Assembly (NCBI GenBank): GCA_045592745.1
Contig: JAZNVH010000025.1
Location: 133,042-197,041 of the forward strand
DNA: 64,000 bases
From: Aphodoplasma sp045592745
GTDB taxonomy: Bacteria > Bacillota > Clostridia > UBA1381 > UMGS1253
Direction: 5' to 3'
The notes under the pieces were generated by a model. That model did not search any database. It saw only the letters and a list, made by a program, of their open reading frames with translations, and had not been told where the DNA came from. The translations under genes and the position numbers were made by a program. Below are positions 60,480 through 64,000 of this stretch, one piece after another. The first letter of the stretch is position 1. The number at the start of each line of letters is the position of its first letter.

Positions 60480-62012
60480 TTACTTTTTTGATCTTGTAAC
60501 GGCTGAGCGCATCAACTTGAAAAAGCCGCCAGATTCACATACAATCTGATATAATCCGCCAGATGCACAGATGAAAATAAAAGCTACAAAATTAATCATA
60601 TAGCAGCTTTTTATTTCCCAGAACAGCAAGAAAAACACAATACCAAATGTGCAAAGCTGCGGAAAAATTAACTCAAGCTTTCTTTTTTTGAAATTAAGAG
60701 AGAACAACATCAATAACTGTATAGCAAGGAAAATACCCGTTGTTGCCATTGCATAATTGTAGTATTTATCCCCTGTCATTAATATATATTGATAAATATC
60801 TCGTTGTTGCAGCGGCCTGTCATCCAAAAACTCTGCTATTCCATATGTACCGTCTCCAAACACGATAGCAGGTTTACGCGCTACCAAATTCAGCAATTTT
60901 TCTGCACCTTGATACTCTACTGAAAAACAAAAAGCCTCTTTGAGAAATTCTGACTTTGCCTCTTTGCCTTCGATTCTATAAGATGCCCAAAATATATCAT
61001 TATTATATTTGCCGTCTCCAAGTGTAGCCAAATTTAACCAATACCAAATTGGTTGATTCATTTTTTCGGCCTTTGCCTCATCAAGATGTACTGTATACAT
61101 ATATCTGTCAAATCCGACAAATCCGGCAGTAAGCACAATTGTCGCCACTAAACCAAGTACAATAAGATCCTTCCATTTTCTCGACAATAAAAGCCAGATA
61201 AATGCTGCCACAAGCACAATCAGAACCGTCATTTTAATCAATGCACCAATAAGACAAGCAATGCACGCAAGTACCGCCCAACCAATTTTTGCTTTTTTTG
61301 TGTGTGCCGACTCAACTTTTAGTATTAAAAAGCAAGTCAAAAGCGGAAAAACAAAAGAGAGTGCATCAGTATAAAAAACCGGTGCCAACATATAAAACGG
61401 TGCGCTGCAAAGAAAAAACAAAAGTGTAAAAAGACCACCAACAGCACCAAAAAAACGTTTACTAATAGTAGCTGCCAATACGACAGAAGCTGCTAAAAGC
61501 AAGCCATTCACTACGCCGGCAACTGTAAAATAATCCCGAAAACCAAATAAATCGGCAATTTTAAAAATAAACGCCAAAAAAGAAAGACTGCCTAAGTTGT
61601 TGGGGAAAATGAAAAAATAATCCTTGTGACATGTTGCTGAAAAATAGTCTGTAAAGCTACCTGTTTCAACCCACGAAACAGCACCGCGATAAATGGCTTC
61701 CATGTCCCACACCGGTTCAAAACGCAGTAAACAGAGCATCAACATTTGCACTACAAATATAAACAAAGTTGCAATCAGCAAAATTTTTGTGTAATGTTTT
61801 TCAAAAAAAGTCCGTTTTTTGTTGATAAACTTTGCTACTAAAAGAAAAAATGCAAACGCTGCTGTAACAAGACCGGTTAAAACCAAACCATTATAGGGAT
61901 ATACAGTCCTGTTAAATAAAGCATTTAAAATAGCCAAAGAAAAAACCAATCCAAAAGCTACCATGAAACAAATATGTAACCATTTAACCACCAAACTCTG
62001 TTTTTTCTCCAT
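60480..62012 (-). CDS. Polytopic GT-C-like glycosyltransferase, lipid-linked sugar donor type (predicted)
   Basis: The 510-aa protein has about 11-13 hydrophobic helices and the arrangement of GT-C glycosyltransferases: an extracytoplasmic loop with an acidic pair after the first helices (RFEPVWDMEAIYRGA), then a hydrophobic run with short loops. I do not recognise the specific branch. It could transfer a polyprenyl-phosphate-linked sugar to a surface glycan or protein; alternatives are an uncharacterised membrane protein. The next gene downstream is a glycosidase. Confidence 0.6.
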   Translation of the reverse strand: MEKKQSLVVKWLHICFMVAFGLVFSLAILNALFNRTVYPYNGLVLTGLVTAAFAFFLLVAKFINKKRTFFEKHYTKILLIATLFIFVVQMLMLCLLRFEPVWDMEAIYRGAVSWVETGSFTDYFSATCHKDYFFIFPNNLGSLSFLAFIFKIADLFGFRDYFTVAGVVNGLLLAASVVLAATISKRFFGAVGGLFTLLFFLCSAPFYMLAPVFYTDALSFVFPLLTCFLILKVESAHTKKAKIGWAVLACIACLIGALIKMTVLIVLVAAFIWLLLSRKWKDLIVLGLVATIVLTAGFVGFDRYMYTVHLDEAKAEKMNQPIWYWLNLATLGDGKYNNDIFWASYRIEGKEAKSEFLKEAFCFSVEYQGAEKLLNLVARKPAIVFGDGTYGIAEFLDDRPLQQRDIYQYILMTGDKYYNYAMATTGIFLAIQLLMLFSLNFKKRKLELIFPQLCTFGIVFFLLFWEIKSCYMINFVAFIFICASGGLYQIVCESGGFFKLMRSAVTRSKK

Positions 62013-62122
62013 ACAAACTCTCCCCTTCTGTCAACAGACATACCTCTTTTGTTTATTGCCGGTTTGAAAACCTTGCGAACATAATTCTTAAATTTAAATT
62101 CTTACACATTTTTAATATAGGT

Positions 62123-62151
62123 ATTTTATCATATTTTATATAAGTTTACAA
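62123..62151 (-). promoter_or_regulatory. Sigma-A promoter for the GT-C-like gene
   Basis: TTGTAA, 17 bp, TAAAAT on the minus strand. It leaves a leader of about 105 nt with no clear structure; the rest of the gap to 62290 holds only a divergent promoter. Confidence 0.65.
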
Positions 62152-62241
62152 GAACTTTTTGCTCTATATAGTGAATTATTCCAATCTTGTTTGTACATGC
62201 TTTTTATATTTCATAATTTAATTAAATTACTGTTACAAATA

Positions 62242-62270
62242 GTGACACAATTCGCGTTTTGTGTTATACT
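62242..62270 (+). promoter_or_regulatory. Sigma-A promoter for the SLH-peptidase gene
   Basis: GTGACA, 17 bp, TATACT, 20 bp before the ATG at 62291. Confidence 0.65.
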
Positions 62271-62290
62271 CACCTGGTGAGGTGAAACAG

Positions 62291-63763
62291 ATGAGTATAT
62301 ATAAAAAAGTTATTTGCTTGATTTGCACAGTTATGTTTATATTTTCTTTTAATTTATCTGCTTATGCTTCATATACGCCAAGCACATGGGCACAAGAGAG
62401 CATTTTGCTTGCAGACAGCTATAAAATAATTCCGGATAACACGTCCGACATACCATATACTCAAAATATTACACGAAGCGAATTTTGTCATTTTACTGTA
62501 GGACTTTATGCTGCTTTTAGTGCCAAAACAAAGCCTGACAGCTTTAAATCACAGTTTATTGACACAAACGATACTGATATTTTATATGCTGCCGACCTCG
62601 GCATAATAACAGGGCGCGGTGACGGTATTTTTTCGCCGGATGATTTTATAACAAGACAGGAAATGTGCATTGTTATAACACGTCTTTTAAGTATCTGTGA
62701 TATTGACATATCTGTTTCAGAGCGTGAGATAAAAAATCTGCTTTCCGTATACTCAGACAACTCTTCCATTAAGGACTGGGCAATAAATCCGTTTGCTTTT
62801 TGTATAAAAAACGGCATTATAAAAGGCATGAGTGAAACGCAGCTCTGGCCCGATTATCACACGACAAGAGAACAGGCAATTGTTATTATATATCGTTGTT
62901 TTGATACATTTGCTACCGATGAGCAGAAAAAAAGTGTATATTCTCCAAAGCTTTACGCTGATGGCGATCATGAAAATCTTAAAGCGAGCGTATTCGGTGA
63001 CGGAAAGCTTGTTTCATACAAAGACAGGACTATCGGTATAGAGTTCGAAAAAGCCGAAACAGAAAAATACAAATTAGATATATACCTTGACAGTTCAAAT
63101 TTCTGGTACTCTGACGAAGATATGTATGTAAAAACGATTTATTCCAAAGAAAATAGCTTTATATTTGAAAACGTACGCATCGGTAAAACATATAAAGTAA
63201 ATATTTATTCTGATAAAGACGAGTATCTTTGCAGCTTATCATTTTATGTTTCACCACTTTACACTCTTTCCGAAAAACAAAATATAGTATTTTCACACGG
63301 CGAGCCAACTACCAAAGAGCAGGCCGATAAGTTAATGGAAAAGATAACTGTTAATATTTGGCGTATGGGCTATGATGGCATAAAATCTCCCTCAAGAGTA
63401 TCTCTTAGCGTACACAAAAGCATCGCAGACATCACAAAAGCCGCTTTCGAGGAAATATATAAAAGCAAAACACAATTTCCAATTAAGGATATAGGTGCAT
63501 ACGCATGGCGCGATGAAATGTCATCAGGACGATATTCTCATCATAATTACGGTACTGCGATAGATATTAACTCAGGCGAAAATTACTGTCTTTACAAAGA
63601 CGGAAGCTATGTAGGAATCGGTTGGTTTCCCGGCGAGAATGCATATTCAATAGCTGCAGACAGCGATATTGTCAGCATCTTTTCAAAATACGGCTTTATC
63701 TGGGGTGGTGATGAATGGAATAACCCCAAAGACTATATGCATTTTAGCTATCTTGAACTATAA
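62291..63763 (+). CDS. Secreted SLH-domain D-alanyl-D-alanine carboxypeptidase (VanY/M15)
   Basis: The 490-aa protein has a signal peptide (about 1-28: MSIYKKVICLICTVMFIFS, cleaved near AYA-SY). Three SLH-like repeats follow (about 30-210; FIDTNDTDILYAADLGIITG, DGIFSPDDFITRQEMC, KNGIIKGMSETQLWPD, TTREQAIVIIYR), which bind secondary cell wall polymer. A linker leads to the C-terminal M15 peptidase with RYSHHNYGTAIDIN (zinc His/Asp) and YMHFSYLE (zinc His). It should trim D-Ala from peptidoglycan stems while anchored in the wall. The ATG at 62291 follows GGTGAGGTG. The opposite gene at the window end also carries SLH. Confidence 0.92.
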   Translation: MSIYKKVICLICTVMFIFSFNLSAYASYTPSTWAQESILLADSYKIIPDNTSDIPYTQNITRSEFCHFTVGLYAAFSAKTKPDSFKSQFIDTNDTDILYAADLGIITGRGDGIFSPDDFITRQEMCIVITRLLSICDIDISVSEREIKNLLSVYSDNSSIKDWAINPFAFCIKNGIIKGMSETQLWPDYHTTREQAIVIIYRCFDTFATDEQKKSVYSPKLYADGDHENLKASVFGDGKLVSYKDRTIGIEFEKAETEKYKLDIYLDSSNFWYSDEDMYVKTIYSKENSFIFENVRIGKTYKVNIYSDKDEYLCSLSFYVSPLYTLSEKQNIVFSHGEPTTKEQADKLMEKITVNIWRMGYDGIKSPSRVSLSVHKSIADITKAAFEEIYKSKTQFPIKDIGAYAWRDEMSSGRYSHHNYGTAIDINSGENYCLYKDGSYVGIGWFPGENAYSIAADSDIVSIFSKYGFIWGGDEWNNPKDYMHFSYLEL

Positions 63764-63775
63764 CAAAAACCTTAC

Positions 63776-63814
63776 AAAAAAATATCCACCCGCATGGCGG
63801 GTGGATATTTTTTT
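63776..63814. terminator. Bidirectional terminator between two convergent SLH genes
   Basis: AAATATCCACCCGC, loop ATG, GCGGGTGGATATTT, with A/T runs on both sides. Serves the peptidase gene (plus) and the gene entering from the right (minus). Confidence 0.92.
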
Positions 63815-63822
63815 ATTAAATT

Positions 63823-64000
63823 TTATAATGTCAAACTATTTATACTCACTGCTGCAAATCTTTGGAACATCGTTGCAACTTGTGCGCGTGTAGCATTTCC
63901 TTTTGGATCAAGTTTATTGTCACCAATTCCGCCGATTATGCCTTTTTCTACCGCCCACGAAAGCGCGTCTATTGCATAATCGCTTATTTTATCAGCATCA
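63823..64000 (-). CDS. SLH-domain protein, C-terminal end only (cut by window edge)
   Basis: The last 59 codons of a minus-strand gene read as a complete SLH repeat: DADKISDYAIDALSWAVEKG, then IIGGIGDNKLDPKGNATRAQ and VATMFQRFAAVSI, ending NSLTL and a stop. SLH modules at a C terminus usually anchor a large surface protein or enzyme to the wall. What precedes it lies beyond the window. Confidence 0.88.
   Translation of the reverse strand, partial: DADKISDYAIDALSWAVEKGIIGGIGDNKLDPKGNATRAQVATMFQRFAAVSINSLTL

Noticed and set aside
58470..63763. A glycopeptide-resistance (van) cluster from VanZ plus a VanY-type peptidase
   Set aside because: They lie 3.4 kb apart on opposite strands, with unrelated genes between, and no VanS/R/H/A/X. 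The VanY protein is SLH-anchored and ordinary for Clostridia.
1..64000. Mobile elements, CRISPR, prophage, tRNA or rRNA
   Set aside because: No transposase, integrase, regular short repeats, or tRNA-like arms were seen when reading the gaps between genes.

Overview
The window is AT-rich, densely coded bacterial chromosome from a low-GC Gram-positive anaerobe, most likely class Clostridia. Several things point there: the tig-clpP-clpX-lon-ysxC block; the asp23(yloU)-yloV-recG order of Firmicutes; IreB; a YtxC-type sporulation protein; S-layer homology (SLH) proteins; T-box and tandem glycine riboswitches; strong GGAGG ribosome sites; and oxygen-sensitive ferredoxin enzymes (IorAB), formate-THF ligase and many 4Fe-4S motifs. 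I see no tRNA, rRNA, CRISPR array, prophage or insertion sequence.

Layout. (1) 1-8920, minus strand: DUF512 radical-SAM protein, der, plsY, gpsA, rmuC, asp23, yloV and recG (cut by the window edge). (2) 9110-29415, plus strand: CPBP protease, anion permease, Fe-alcohol dehydrogenase and pyrE; then nadE, pcrA, pncB and a phosphoesterase; then tig, clpP, clpX, lon and ysxC; then hisS and aspS. (3) 29564-39968, minus strand: ytxC-like gene, a GME-fold-like protein, ireB, then a long housekeeping run (PAP2 protein, prenyl synthase, xseB, xseA, nusB, rpiB, tsaB, tsaE, fhs, galM, small membrane protein) that starts with the stub of a deleted PfkB sugar kinase. (4) 40240-48589, plus strand: a seven-gene catabolic operon of unknown substrate (malic enzyme, NagB-like, creatininase-like, Gfo/Idh/MocA, dihydropyrimidine-dehydrogenase-like fusion, SDR, Ldh-type dehydrogenase). 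(5) 48687-50511, minus strand: Na+/amino-acid symporter under a tandem glycine riboswitch. (6) 50534-56494, minus strand: a consensus promoter and a T-box whose specifier reads UAC (Tyr), leading a sodium:solute symporter, an acyl-CoA ligase, iorA and iorB. (7) 56521-64000: Na/Pi cotransporter, VanZ, a glycoside hydrolase, a GT-C-like membrane protein, an SLH-VanY peptidase and the tail of another SLH protein.

The most interesting system is (6). A tyrosine-starvation T-box in front of transporter, acyl-CoA ligase and IorAB makes most sense if IorAB works in the reductive direction: an arylacetate is imported, activated to its CoA ester and carboxylated to the arylpyruvate, then transaminated to tyrosine. 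That would be a salvage route to aromatic amino acids placed under tRNA-sensing control. The second is (4), where a permuted DPD-like flavoenzyme sits with a ring-opening-type amidohydrolase and three dehydrogenases. Smaller oddities: NadE has Gly where the glutaminase-domain catalytic Cys should be; yloV seems to begin at a non-canonical AUA or AUU codon; and a possible small RNA near 31.3 kb carries an anti-Shine-Dalgarno loop.

All functional calls come from reading motifs and family resemblance in the translated sequence; no database search or structure prediction was run.
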